Source of the DNA: Acidobacteriota bacterium
GTDB lineage: Bacteria; Acidobacteriota; Blastocatellia; Pyrinomonadales; Pyrinomonadaceae
Assembly: GCA_024640445.1 (NCBI GenBank)
Contig: JAHEEZ010000002.1
Span: forward strand, 1-36,899
Direction of reading: 5' to 3'
DNA: 36,899 nt
Below are positions 15,687 through 24,353 of the stretch, piece by piece; the stretch's first letter is position 1, and each line of letters starts with the position of its first letter. Made by a program: the position numbers and the translations under genes. The notes below the pieces were generated by a model that saw only the letters and a program-made list of their open reading frames with translations, was not told where the DNA came from and did not search any database.

Positions 15687-16922
15687 ATGGCCGAATTCAT
15701 TTGTCGTTTGGGTACGCAGTCCGGTGAGGTAGTCACGCGGGTGGTCGAGGCCGCCAGTGACAAGGATGCGCGCACCCAGCTTGAGGAGGAAGGTTTTCGG
15801 GTTTTTCGAATCGCCGCGGCCGGCAGCGGCCTTAGCGCCGTACTGTCCGGACGAAGCGTTTCAAACAAGGGGCGGGTTAAACAGAACGACTTTCTGCTTT
15901 TCAATCAGCAGTTTTCAGCACTTCTTCGAGCAGGCATACCGGTTCTTCAATCGATTGGACTCCTTCAACAACGATCTCCGTCAGGGACACTAAGATTAAT
16001 TCTCGCTGATGTCGAAGAGAAGATCAGAAGCGGCATTCCGCTTTCAGAGGCTTTTGAATCGCAAGGAGTCTTCCCCAAGATATATACGGCTTCGCTCCTC
16101 GCCGGTGAACAGAGCGGGGCCCTCGATGACGTTCTTGCCCGGTATGTTCATTACCTGAGAAGAAGTGTCGCGATCGCGCGCAAATTGAGGGGAGCGCTCG
16201 CCTATCCGCTCTTCCTTATGACGGCCGCTTCGCTGATGGTCGCATTCCTGGTGCTCTACGTGATCCCAAGGATGTCGGAACTGTTCAAAGGACTAAACAC
16301 TTCTCAAAGCCTTCCCACGGTTACTGTTGTCGTCCTCGCCATCTCAACAGCGTTGGCGAAGAACATATGGTGGGTGATCCCGTTGCTGATAGTTTCTGCG
16401 ATCGCCCTTTATTTCTGGCTTCGCACTCCTTCCGGCAGACTGGTTCTGGATAACATTCTGCTGAGATTGCCTCTCGGCGGGACCCTGATAAGGCAGATGG
16501 CAACAGCTCAGCTTGCCCGATCCCTTTCGACTTTGATCTCCGGAGGACTTACGGTACCTGAAAGCTGGGATATCGCGTCACAGGCGATCGGGAACTCGGA
16601 GCTTCGAAGGAGAAGCCAGTCAGTGCTTCCCTTGATACGTGAGGGGCGGATGTTCACTGATGCGCTCGCTCAAGCGAACTGGATGCCGGAACTGGCGCTT
16701 GACATGATCGGGATCGGTGAAGGGTCAGGAAGCCTTCGGGAAATGCTCGATGAGGTGGCGAACTTCTATGACGCGGAATCAGAAGTAAGACTAGAACAGC
16801 TGACGACGCTGCTCGAGCCGGTAATACTGGTGATGATGGCCGGCATTGTTGTGGTAATACTCCTCGCCATCTATTTGCCAATTATTCAAACGATTGCTGC
16901 CGGTCCGTACGGCGCGAGATAG
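15687..16922 (+). CDS. Type IV pilus/type II secretion inner-membrane platform protein (PilC/GspF)
   Basis: This 411-residue polytopic protein has the usual length and two T2SSF domains. The N-terminal region (MAEFICRLGTQSGEVVTRVVEA) and the FNQQFSALLRAGIPVLQSIGLL segment start the first domain. QLARSLSTLISGGLTVPESWDIA starts the second. Three membrane helices are at about 170-195, 225-250 and 375-400. It anchors the assembly ATPase and helps insert pilins into the growing fibre. It is the first gene of the cluster; the ATPase gene follows after 47 bp. No clear ribosome site precedes the ATG. Confidence 0.92.
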   Translation: MAEFICRLGTQSGEVVTRVVEAASDKDARTQLEEEGFRVFRIAAAGSGLSAVLSGRSVSNKGRVKQNDFLLFNQQFSALLRAGIPVLQSIGLLQQRSPSGTLRLILADVEEKIRSGIPLSEAFESQGVFPKIYTASLLAGEQSGALDDVLARYVHYLRRSVAIARKLRGALAYPLFLMTAASLMVAFLVLYVIPRMSELFKGLNTSQSLPTVTVVVLAISTALAKNIWWVIPLLIVSAIALYFWLRTPSGRLVLDNILLRLPLGGTLIRQMATAQLARSLSTLISGGLTVPESWDIASQAIGNSELRRRSQSVLPLIREGRMFTDALAQANWMPELALDMIGIGEGSGSLREMLDEVANFYDAESEVRLEQLTTLLEPVILVMMAGIVVVILLAIYLPIIQTIAAGPYGAR

Positions 16923-16969
16923 ATCAGGCGAGTCGAACGGATACGGTCCGACGCGCATCAACAAACGAA

Positions 16970-18667
16970 ATGCCAATCGATATGCAAGAGCAGACAAATA
17001 CAAGCGGGCAGCAGGAACCGTCCAATTCCCAATCGGCCGTCGCCGATTTTGTAGAGAACGAGCCGCCCGAGGTTACTGCGGCAAAAAAGATCGCCAAACG
17101 TTACAGGCTGCCCTATATAGACCTTCTGCCTCCGGACAAGGAATCTCCGATCGATTACGAAGAACTTGCCGCGATTCCTGTGGACCTTATGCTCAGGAAT
17201 CAGTTCGTCCCCCTGAAGAGGGAAGGAAGAGGCCTGCACGCGGCGATGGCGGATCCGACAAACCTAGAACGCCTCGACGAGCTTGAGAACGCTTTGAACG
17301 TCAGGATAATTCCTTACGTAGCCACCTCCGGCGCGATCGACGTCGTGCTTAAGAAAGGCGACGCGACTCAGAGAGTTCTTCAGGAAGCTGCCTCCGGGTT
17401 CAGGATCTCGCTGGTTAAGGAGACCGAGCATGGCGAAGAGGTACTCGACCTTGACCGGCTTGCCACGGATTCCGACATGTCGCCCATCATAAAACTGGTC
17501 GACACGATCATTTACAATGCGATGGAATCGAGGGCGTCCGATATTCATATTGAAACCCGAGAGCGCGAGGTCCAGGTGAAGTTCAGGATCGACGGCGCGC
17601 TTTACGCGAAGGTGGACCCGATCGACATCGTCTTCCACCAGACGCTTATCTCGCGCATCAAGGTGATGTCCGAGCTGGACATTGCCGAACGCCGTGTGCC
17701 GCAGGATGGTAGGTTCAGGGTCCACTACAAAGGCCGCACGGTCGATTTCCGTGTTTCGATAATGCCCACGGTTTACGGCGAGGACGCCGTCATTCGTATC
17801 CTCGATAAGGAACAGATATCGGAAGAGTTCAAGAATTTGAGCCTGGACGTTGTCGGTTTCCACCCTGATGATCTGAAGCGGTTCCGTATGTACATAAAGG
17901 AACCGTATGGAATGGTCCTGGTCACTGGGCCGACAGGTTCGGGTAAGACGACAACTTTGTACGGAGCCTTGAACGAGATCAGGAACGAAGAGGACAAGAT
18001 CATCACGATCGAGGACCCGGTCGAGTATCAGCTGCACGGGATCGTCCAGATCCCCGTGAACGAAAAAAAGGGCCTCACGTTTGCCCGCGGACTTCGCTCG
18101 ATCCTGCGACACGACCCCGACAAGATCATGGTCGGTGAGATCCGCGACGAGGAAACGGCCGATATAGCCATTAATTCGGCTCTGACTGGCCACCTGGTAT
18201 TCACGACCGTTCACGCGAACAATGTGATCGACGTTATCGGGCGCTTCCTCAACATGAAGGTTGACCTGCATAACTTCGTGTCATCATTGAACTGCGTGCT
18301 AGCTCAGAGACTTGTCCGGCTTCTCTGCCAGACTTGCAGACGCCAGTACGAACCGCCGATCTCCGAGATTCGCGAATCTGGGCTCAAGCCGGAGGACGTG
18401 CTCGGGAAGACCCTCTTTATGAATGTCGGCTGCGATGCGTGTAACCACACCGGATACAGGGGCAGGACGGCAATTCACGAATTACTTGATATGACCGATC
18501 CGATCCGTGAGATGATCATCGCCCGCCGACCGGGTTCCGAGATCAGGCGGCAAGCGGAACTGGAAGGACTGATCAGCCTGCGCGAATCCGCGCTAAGAAA
18601 GGTATTTTCGGGTGTGACGACGCTTCACGAGATCAACAGGGTCACATTCGTTGAGGATGTTCGTTAA
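16970..18667 (+). CDS. Type IV pilus/type II secretion assembly ATPase (GspE/PilB)
   Basis: This 565-residue cytoplasmic hexameric ATPase drives extension of the (pseudo)pilus. An N-terminal MshEN-like domain covers about 30-140. The catalytic core contains Walker A GPTGSGKTT (320-328), the Asp box around ITIEDPVEY (346-353), Walker B with KIMVGEIRD (385-393), and the His box HLVFTTVHAN. The tetracysteine zinc site is C453, C456, C488 and C491, a mark of GspE/PilB rather than the retraction ATPase PilT. All key residues are present. A second in-frame ATG lies four codons in. A 224-bp gap separates it from the secretin gene. Confidence 0.95.
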   Translation: MPIDMQEQTNTSGQQEPSNSQSAVADFVENEPPEVTAAKKIAKRYRLPYIDLLPPDKESPIDYEELAAIPVDLMLRNQFVPLKREGRGLHAAMADPTNLERLDELENALNVRIIPYVATSGAIDVVLKKGDATQRVLQEAASGFRISLVKETEHGEEVLDLDRLATDSDMSPIIKLVDTIIYNAMESRASDIHIETREREVQVKFRIDGALYAKVDPIDIVFHQTLISRIKVMSELDIAERRVPQDGRFRVHYKGRTVDFRVSIMPTVYGEDAVIRILDKEQISEEFKNLSLDVVGFHPDDLKRFRMYIKEPYGMVLVTGPTGSGKTTTLYGALNEIRNEEDKIITIEDPVEYQLHGIVQIPVNEKKGLTFARGLRSILRHDPDKIMVGEIRDEETADIAINSALTGHLVFTTVHANNVIDVIGRFLNMKVDLHNFVSSLNCVLAQRLVRLLCQTCRRQYEPPISEIRESGLKPEDVLGKTLFMNVGCDACNHTGYRGRTAIHELLDMTDPIREMIIARRPGSEIRRQAELEGLISLRESALRKVFSGVTTLHEINRVTFVEDVR

Positions 18668-18891
18668 CGGGCGTTTTGGTGTCGCCTTTCCTTGTCGCGG
18701 GAGGAGCCTGAAAGGGCACTGTAAACCAATATGGAATTTGCTTTTTCGGCATATTCACTTCAAAATATGGATTGTTGCGAGCCTTCATTTTCTTTCCGCA
18801 ACTTTTCCAGCACTAATTCGTGTATTTCTCCTATCGATGCCCGGCGGATCAGCGGCCGGGTGCCCGTCAACAGGATTCCCGGAAGATAGCC

Positions 18892-21414
18892 ATGAACAAT
18901 TCGAAACGACTGCGATTTGTAATTACCCTCTCTTTGTTGCTGTGCCTGCTTTCACCTACCGTTGTGTTTTCCATGGGCGAAGGCAAGAAGCATTTCAAAC
19001 AGGGCATGAAACATGAACAAGCTGAGGAATGGGACAAAGCTGTTGAAGAGTTTGCGCTGGCCGTAACGGCGGATCCGAAGAACCCAGAGTACAGGCTTCA
19101 CTTCCGCAGGGCGTTGTTCAATGCTTCGCAGATGTTCATGAAGCGCGGCCGGATGGCGGCGGAAGAGGAAGACTATCTGGGCGCCTACAACGCCTTTAGA
19201 AGAGCTTACAGCTTCGATCCTGTGAACGAACTCGCAAAATCCGAAATGGCCCGGATGCTGAGGCTCCAAAAGGAACTGCTCGGAGTCAACGACGATCAAG
19301 ACAAGGATAAAGCCGATAGCGGGTTCCGCATGGTTCAAACGGGACTTTCCTCCACAAACATTCCTTCGGACGTCGTAATTCCACAGCGGTACGAAAAGCT
19401 TCGAGATCTTCCGTTCCCTTCAGGGATCGATCTTCAGCGGATCGTGCGCGATCTTGCAAATGACCTGGACCTGAACGTACTTTTCGACTCGCAATCCAGG
19501 CTGGACAACAAGAAGGTAAAGATCGAATTAAAGAATGTCACCGCCGCCCAGGCTCTTGACGCCATCTTTCTTCAGGAAGGTCTGTTCTTCGAGAAGGTCG
19601 CCCCACGGACCATCATTGTCGCCACTTCAAACCGGAGACAGTTTTTTCAGCAGCTTGTATTGAAGACCTTCTATCTCGGCAACGCCGACCCCAAGAAAGT
19701 TGCGGCGGTGCTTCAGAAGGCGATTCCCGCGCAGCCGGGGCGAACACCTACCAACGTACTTACGGACGAAGATACAAACAGTATCACCATTCGTGACACG
19801 GCGGAGAACATCAGGCTGATGAGCGATCTGATAGCGGCCCTGGACAAGGATCGCGCCGAAGTGGTGATGGACGTTCAGATCTACGAGGTGTCGAAGAACG
19901 ACCTTCTTGAACTTGGCAATCAAATTGGGAATAGAGCTTCCCTTACAAATATTGGAGGCGCTTTGCCCGGCATCGTTCCGCTAAATGGGGTCCCCGTAAG
20001 CATACCGGACGGTTCGATCGTGAGCACAGCGATAGGTATTGTCCTGAACACACCGTTTACAAGCCTGTCGGCTTTCCAGCAAAGATCAAATACAAAGCTC
20101 CTGGCCTCAACACAGATACACGCATTCAATAACGAGGATTCTTCCGCCAGGATCGGTCAGCGCGTACCGGTCCAAACGGCACAGTTGCCCAACTACTACG
20201 CCCCTACGCCGGAAAATCCGACCAATCCCGGCAATGCTTTTGGAGGCGGCTATCCGGTGATCAATTATGAGCAGGTTGGGCTGACTTTGAAATTCAAACC
20301 GATCGTGTTCCCTAATCAGGACGTTCAGGTAGCTATGGAGATCGAGTCCAAAGAAGTTCTGGACAAAAATACCCTGACCCCTTCCTTCACTGAGCGCACA
20401 ATCAAAGGAACTGCACGCGTACAAAACAACAAGACGCTGCTGCTTGCGAGCGTCGCACAGGGCATCGAGAGCGAAGCCAGGGAAGGAATTCCGTTTCTTG
20501 GACTGATCCCGATCCTCGGGAGACTGTTTACCGTGCCTAAGCAAGACAACCGCCAGGTTGACATTGTAATTGCGATAACGCCGCGAGTTATTCGCGCACC
20601 GGCGATCCTTCCGGAAGATACAATCGAGAGGCCGACCGGAAGCCTCGCGGTCCCGACAAGCGGCTCGCTTGAGGCGCTGGTGGTCAGGGAAGAGATCGAG
20701 CGTCAAAAGACGTTCGCGCGCCGCGAGAAGCGGGACGTAAATGTCCAGCTTCCCGATGCTGATGTGCCGGAGTACGTAAAATCAAATGGCGATGAAGCTC
20801 TTTCGGTGAACGAAGCGGAAAGTTCAAATGCTCCCGAACCCGATGCCTCATCGTCACCTTCTTCGGCTGCGATCGCAACGGGACTCAAGCCGATAGACAC
20901 GGGAATGAAGTCGCTTTCGATCACACCTACATCTTCGGCGCCGGGGAACACGCTTGCCCTGAATCCGGTCTCGCTGCCGAGTTCGGGCATAGAGTCCGAG
21001 ACGGGTGATGCTGAAAATACGCGAATGGCTGAATTGCAGTTTCTTCCCAAGCCGGGAATGTTGCGGGCCGGCGAACGCACAAAGCTCGCGGTGTTGGTCC
21101 GCGGAGCTTCCATTTTCCGCTCGGCGGTGATCGGATTGAAGTTCGATCCGGCTAGAACCACTGTGCGTTCGGTCCAGTTTGGCGATGTTTATGGAAAAGA
21201 GCTTTCGCAAACGTCAGCGGATCCGTTCCTAAATGAAGGCGGCAAGCTTTATGTGTCCTTGATCGCTCCAAACGGTTCCTCGGAAAACAGTTCCGGCGTG
21301 CTTGCTTTCATCGAGATCGAGGCGTTAGCGGACGGCGTTCCGATGATCGAATTTGATCCCGAGATGATCAGCCTCCTGACCGCGTCAGGCGATAGTTTCC
21401 TGGTGAAGTTCTAA
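18892..21414 (+). CDS. Secretin (GspD/PilQ type) with N-terminal TPR and C-terminal cohesin-like domain
   Basis: The 840-residue product starts with a signal peptide (residues 1-27). TPR-like helices follow (about 30-130; KQGMKHEQAEEWDKAVEEFALA). Next come an STN/N0 domain (about 176-246) and an N1 domain (about 255-320). The secretin core (about 325-590) includes the GQRVPVQTA gate region and ends IPFLGLIPILGRLF and DIVIAITPRV. A ~110-residue Ser/Pro-rich linker leads to a final ~130-residue beta domain that resembles cohesin (PKPGMLRAGERTKLAVLV and SAVIGLKFDPARTTVRSV). The ATG was chosen for its GGAAG ribosome site 6 bp upstream and the signal peptide. It would form the outer-membrane ring of the secretion or pilus system. 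The cohesin part is unusual for model secretins. Confidence 0.9.
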   Translation: MNNSKRLRFVITLSLLLCLLSPTVVFSMGEGKKHFKQGMKHEQAEEWDKAVEEFALAVTADPKNPEYRLHFRRALFNASQMFMKRGRMAAEEEDYLGAYNAFRRAYSFDPVNELAKSEMARMLRLQKELLGVNDDQDKDKADSGFRMVQTGLSSTNIPSDVVIPQRYEKLRDLPFPSGIDLQRIVRDLANDLDLNVLFDSQSRLDNKKVKIELKNVTAAQALDAIFLQEGLFFEKVAPRTIIVATSNRRQFFQQLVLKTFYLGNADPKKVAAVLQKAIPAQPGRTPTNVLTDEDTNSITIRDTAENIRLMSDLIAALDKDRAEVVMDVQIYEVSKNDLLELGNQIGNRASLTNIGGALPGIVPLNGVPVSIPDGSIVSTAIGIVLNTPFTSLSAFQQRSNTKLLASTQIHAFNNEDSSARIGQRVPVQTAQLPNYYAPTPENPTNPGNAFGGGYPVINYEQVGLTLKFKPIVFPNQDVQVAMEIESKEVLDKNTLTPSFTERTIKGTARVQNNKTLLLASVAQGIESEAREGIPFLGLIPILGRLFTVPKQDNRQVDIVIAITPRVIRAPAILPEDTIERPTGSLAVPTSGSLEALVVREEIERQKTFARREKRDVNVQLPDADVPEYVKSNGDEALSVNEAESSNAPEPDASSSPSSAAIATGLKPIDTGMKSLSITPTSSAPGNTLALNPVSLPSSGIESETGDAENTRMAELQFLPKPGMLRAGERTKLAVLVRGASIFRSAVIGLKFDPARTTVRSVQFGDVYGKELSQTSADPFLNEGGKLYVSLIAPNGSSENSSGVLAFIEIEALADGVPMIEFDPEMISLLTASGDSFLVKF

Positions 21415-21417
21415 GAA

Positions 21418-22077
21418 GTGAATCGGTTACAACGCATTGGAAGGATACGAAGGATTGCGCCGGGGGCGGATAGCGGATACACGCTTCTGGAACTGGTCAT
21501 CACTCTCACAGTTCTTTCAATCATGATCATGGGTACCATCCCTCTCGCGCAGAACGCAGTGAAAAGGCAGAAAGAGATCCGGCTGAGGCAAACGTTGCGC
21601 GATATCAGGAACGCGATCGATGAATTCAAACGCGATACGGTGGGCTCATGTCCTTTGGGTTCAGTAACCAGCGGTAATCCTACGCAGGTAGGACAGAATA
21701 TTCCGGCTGATCCGAGAAGCAGGGTGGTCATCGATGACTGCACGATCTTCGACACGGAGAACATAGACCGCTACCCGCCGAGTCTGGATGCGCTTGTCGA
21801 CGGCGTCAGAGTGAAACCCAGGGGCCTCTCCGCACAAGCGAGGTCCGGCGGCGTTTTCGCCGACAAGAACGCTACGGAGCTGAACGAACAGAAAGAGGTA
21901 CTCAAGGTCTATTTGCGCGAACTGCCGATCGATCCGATGACGGGTGAAGACGACTGGGAATTGAGGTCTTCATATCAGACTAAGGACTCGAGCAGCTGGG
22001 ATGAAGTGAACGTTTTTGACGTCCGCTCAAGAGCGGGCGGTACCGCCTTGAACGGAGAGAAGTACAGTGAGTGGTAA
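21418..22077 (+). CDS. Type II secretion pseudopilin, GspG-like (long)
   Basis: This 219-residue product has a type III prepilin signal: a basic leader, then DSG followed by YTLLELVITLTVL, with E5 of the mature protein present. The hydrophobic helix and amphipathic helix (NAVKRQKEIRLRQTLRDIRNAIDEF) follow. The region LRELPIDPMTGEDDWELRS and the end VFDVRSRAGG match the GspG C-terminal fold. An insert of roughly 60 residues near 75-145, containing two cysteines (SCPLG and DDCTIF) that may pair, makes it longer than standard GspG. It starts with GTG 3 bp after the secretin stop, consistent with translational coupling. Confidence 0.88.
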   Translation: MNRLQRIGRIRRIAPGADSGYTLLELVITLTVLSIMIMGTIPLAQNAVKRQKEIRLRQTLRDIRNAIDEFKRDTVGSCPLGSVTSGNPTQVGQNIPADPRSRVVIDDCTIFDTENIDRYPPSLDALVDGVRVKPRGLSAQARSGGVFADKNATELNEQKEVLKVYLRELPIDPMTGEDDWELRSSYQTKDSSSWDEVNVFDVRSRAGGTALNGEKYSEW

Positions 22078-22507
22078 AGAGACAAGAGAATACCTGGAGG
22101 CTGGAAGCGTTGGCCGGACACGACCGTTTGGCACAGCCGGTTTCTCGCTGCTTGAGTTGCTTATCGCGATGTTCATACTCGTGATCCTGATTTCCGTTGC
22201 CGTTCCAACCTACCGAAACAGTGTCCAGCACGCCCGCGAAGTCGTTCTCGAGGAGAACCTGTTTCAAATGAGGCGCGCCATAGACCAGTACGCCGCGGAT
22301 AAAGAACGTCTCCCCCAGTCTTTGCAGGATCTGGTCGATTCGAACTATTTTCGCGACATCCCAGTCGATCCGCTAACGGAAAAAGCGGAATGGAACGAGA
22401 TCGTCGGCGAAGATTCAAATTCGGCCGAAGCAGAACAAGGGCTTGTCGATGTCAAGAGTCTTGCCGAGGGCGAAGACAGCAACGGCAAGAAGTACAGCGA
22501 ATATTGA
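22067..22507 (+). CDS. Type II secretion pseudopilin, GspG-like (short)
   Basis: The 146-residue product has leader GTAG followed by FSLLELLIAMFILVILISVAVP, with E5 of the mature protein conserved. Then come RRAIDQYAADKERLPQSLQDLV, the LxxIPVDPLTEKAEW motif and a closing DVKSLAEGEDSNGKKYSEY. This is close to the canonical major pseudopilin length. Its final residues resemble those of the preceding gene (GEKYSEW), suggesting duplication. The GTG start overlaps the previous stop by 11 bp. It should be cleaved and methylated by a PilD/GspO peptidase, which is not in this window. Confidence 0.88.
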   Translation: MSGKETREYLEAGSVGRTRPFGTAGFSLLELLIAMFILVILISVAVPTYRNSVQHAREVVLEENLFQMRRAIDQYAADKERLPQSLQDLVDSNYFRDIPVDPLTEKAEWNEIVGEDSNSAEAEQGLVDVKSLAEGEDSNGKKYSEY

Positions 22508-22539
22508 ACCCCGGGCACTGCCCGCAAGTACCGATACAA

Positions 22540-23475
22540 ATGTTAAGCAGCCTTACCAAACCGAACTATCCGCGCGCAGCGATGGGTTTCGGCCAGAATT
22601 CTGTGACCGCGGTCGCGCTTCAGAAAGACGGACCGGCGTTCTTTTCCGTGAGGCAGGCAGCGACTGTCGAATTGCCCGCCGGGCTGGTAAATCCGAGTTT
22701 TGTGGATGATAACATCAGTGATCAGTTCGAATTGGCGGAGCACCTTGAGCGGGTTTCTCTCGAATGCGGATTGCGCGGGCAGAAGCAATGGTCGGTCTCA
22801 ATGCCGAGCACGACCGCGAGGACGGCAATACTGTCCATCAAAGAAGTGCCGACTTCTAAGAGAGAGCTTGAAGAGGTGCTTGATTTCAAGGCCGAAACCA
22901 GTTTTGGCGTACCGTCTTCAGAACTCAGGATCTCGATGGACAGGATCAGCCCGGATGCCGAAGGCCGGGCACGTTATTTCGCGACGGCGGTGAAGCTGGG
23001 TGTGATAGACGAGTACGAAACAGTATTTGAATCTCTCGGGTGGCGCGCGGGATTGATCCTTCCGAGGGCAGTTTCGGAACTGAACTGGCTTGCCGGATCG
23101 CGATCCGCTGAAGACGCGCTCCTGATCAGTTCCCAGGAAAACGGATTTACCGCGCTCCTGCTCAGGGCCGGAGAGCCCGCCCTTGTGCGATCCGTGATCT
23201 GCAGGGATGAAGAGATCGATGACGAGATATTCAGGCTGCTTGTTTACTACAAAGACAAGTACGAGGAATCTCCTGAGTCAGGATCATCCGGTCGGTTCCT
23301 CGTTATCGGCGAGGGTTCTCTGGATGATAGATTCGCCGGTATATCGGCAGAAGCGCTTGGCAGATCTGTGAGGCTTCTTGCTCCGGCCGATCTGGGCCTC
23401 GCCTTTCCATCTTCCAGCCTCAGATTCAGTGATATCGCCGCTCCGGCGGGGCTTGCAACTCTTGGCTGGCGTTAG
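22540..23475 (+). CDS. PilM/GspL-like actin-fold protein of the secretion cluster
   Basis: The 311-residue product begins PNYPRAAMGFGQNSVTAVALQ, the region where PilM has its first actin-fold strand. It includes SIKEVPTSKRELEEVLDFKAE, similar to PilM proteins, where the peptide ELxxAIxWEAE is typical. PilM normally binds ATP and recruits PilN/O on the cytoplasmic side. Here the glycine-rich phosphate loops are not obvious (AMGFGQNSV lacks the usual DIGxxSxK), so it may be degenerate. It follows the pseudopilins by 32 bp and is the last gene before a terminator; no PilN or PilO follows. The assignment rests on context and weak motif similarity. Confidence 0.6.
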   Translation: MLSSLTKPNYPRAAMGFGQNSVTAVALQKDGPAFFSVRQAATVELPAGLVNPSFVDDNISDQFELAEHLERVSLECGLRGQKQWSVSMPSTTARTAILSIKEVPTSKRELEEVLDFKAETSFGVPSSELRISMDRISPDAEGRARYFATAVKLGVIDEYETVFESLGWRAGLILPRAVSELNWLAGSRSAEDALLISSQENGFTALLLRAGEPALVRSVICRDEEIDDEIFRLLVYYKDKYEESPESGSSGRFLVIGEGSLDDRFAGISAEALGRSVRLLAPADLGLAFPSSSLRFSDIAAPAGLATLGWR

Positions 23476-23501
23476 TCGAACAGCAGGTCAGATCCTTAGA
23501 A

Positions 23502-23526
23502 GGCGGGGCGCCGGCCCCGTCTTTTT
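23502..23526 (+). terminator. Rho-independent terminator ending the pilus/secretion operon
   Basis: GGCGGGGC (23502-23509) pairs with GCCCCGTC (23514-23521, one G-U pair) over a GCCG loop, followed by TTTTT. It lies 26 bp after the PilM-like stop. Confidence 0.85.
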
Positions 23527-23578
23527 CTTTTCAAACAAGGTGATTTCATGACCGGACTCGAAAGGTGGTCATTTCCGC

Positions 23579-23607
23579 TTTCAAGAACCCTTCCGGCAGA
23601 ATATAAT
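23579..23607 (+). promoter_or_regulatory. Candidate promoter of the sigma factor operon
   Basis: A perfect TATAAT (23602-23607) has TTTCAA (23579-23584) at 17-bp spacing. The 5' leader to the ATG would be about 93 nt. The remainder of the 231-bp gap after the terminator holds no other element I can recognise. Confidence 0.5.
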
Positions 23608-23706
23608 CATGTCTTAAGTCTCCGAGATCGACAGGGATCGTTGCTTTGTGCGCCGGCATTGAGCGATGAAACAAATAACAGGACGGATGCGTAGAAACAT
23701 TTCATC

Positions 23707-24312
23707 ATGGGTAACCAAGCAATTCTCGCGGAAAACATTGATGGCTTTAGTGATGCTGAGCTGATCGTCGGAGCGATCAGGGGCGGTGAAGACAGCTTCG
23801 CTGAACTTGTTCAGCGATACCAGCGCCCGATCATCAGCTATGTCTATCGATTTCTGAACGACTACGATGCCTCCCTCGACGTCACGCAGGAGGTATTTAT
23901 CAAGGTCTACAATTCGTTGGACCGATACAGTTCTGATTACAAGTTTTCGACGTGGCTTTACAGGATCGCACATAACGCAGCGATCGATCATATCCGCAGG
24001 CACTCCAAGAAAGAACAGAGTATTGAGGCCGAAAATCAAGAAGGCGAGTACCAGATGCAGCTGGAGAGTTCCAGGCCAAATCCTGAAGAGGACAGAGAAC
24101 GAAGCGAATGGAGGAACGAGATCGAAGCGGTCGTTAAGTGCCTGCCGGTAGCCTATCGAGAACTGATCGAGCTTCGTCATGGCAAAGACCTCAGTTACGT
24201 CGAGATTGCGGAGATCACGGATCTGCCCCTGGGGACGGTGAAGAACCGCCTGTTCCGCGCGCGCGAGATGATGCGAGAGATGCTTGTAGAAAGAGGCTTA
24301 AAGGGGATTTAA
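23707..24312 (+). CDS. ECF-type RNA polymerase sigma factor (RpoE/SigW-like)
   Basis: This 201-residue protein has sigma regions 2 (about 24-95: SFAELVQRYQRPIISYVYRFL, DVTQEVFIKVYNSL, FSTWLYRIAHNAAIDHIRR) and 4 (about 138-190: LPVAYRELIELRHGKDLSYVEIAEIT, TVKNRLFRARE), with no region 3. This is the ECF layout. It should direct RNA polymerase to a small regulon when released from its anti-sigma factor. The next gene encodes a zinc-finger anti-sigma factor 41 bp downstream, and a membrane protein follows directly. The signal sensed is unknown. Confidence 0.95.
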   Translation: MGNQAILAENIDGFSDAELIVGAIRGGEDSFAELVQRYQRPIISYVYRFLNDYDASLDVTQEVFIKVYNSLDRYSSDYKFSTWLYRIAHNAAIDHIRRHSKKEQSIEAENQEGEYQMQLESSRPNPEEDRERSEWRNEIEAVVKCLPVAYRELIELRHGKDLSYVEIAEITDLPLGTVKNRLFRAREMMREMLVERGLKGI

Positions 24313-24353
24313 CCGGACCGGAAGTGCGCTTGCCGCAGTCCGTCCATTTCAAA

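Noticed and set aside
17264..18271. A 335-codon open frame on the minus strand opposite the GspE gene
   Set aside because: It lies wholly within a well-supported gene, has no recognisable motif and is rich in His/Arg/Asp as expected from antisense reading of a GC-biased gene.
18668..18891. A cyclic di-GMP (GEMM-type) riboswitch before the secretin gene
   Set aside because: A GGGCACTGTAAACC stretch looked suggestive, but the expected GACGCAAAGCC core and tetraloop-receptor arrangement are absent.
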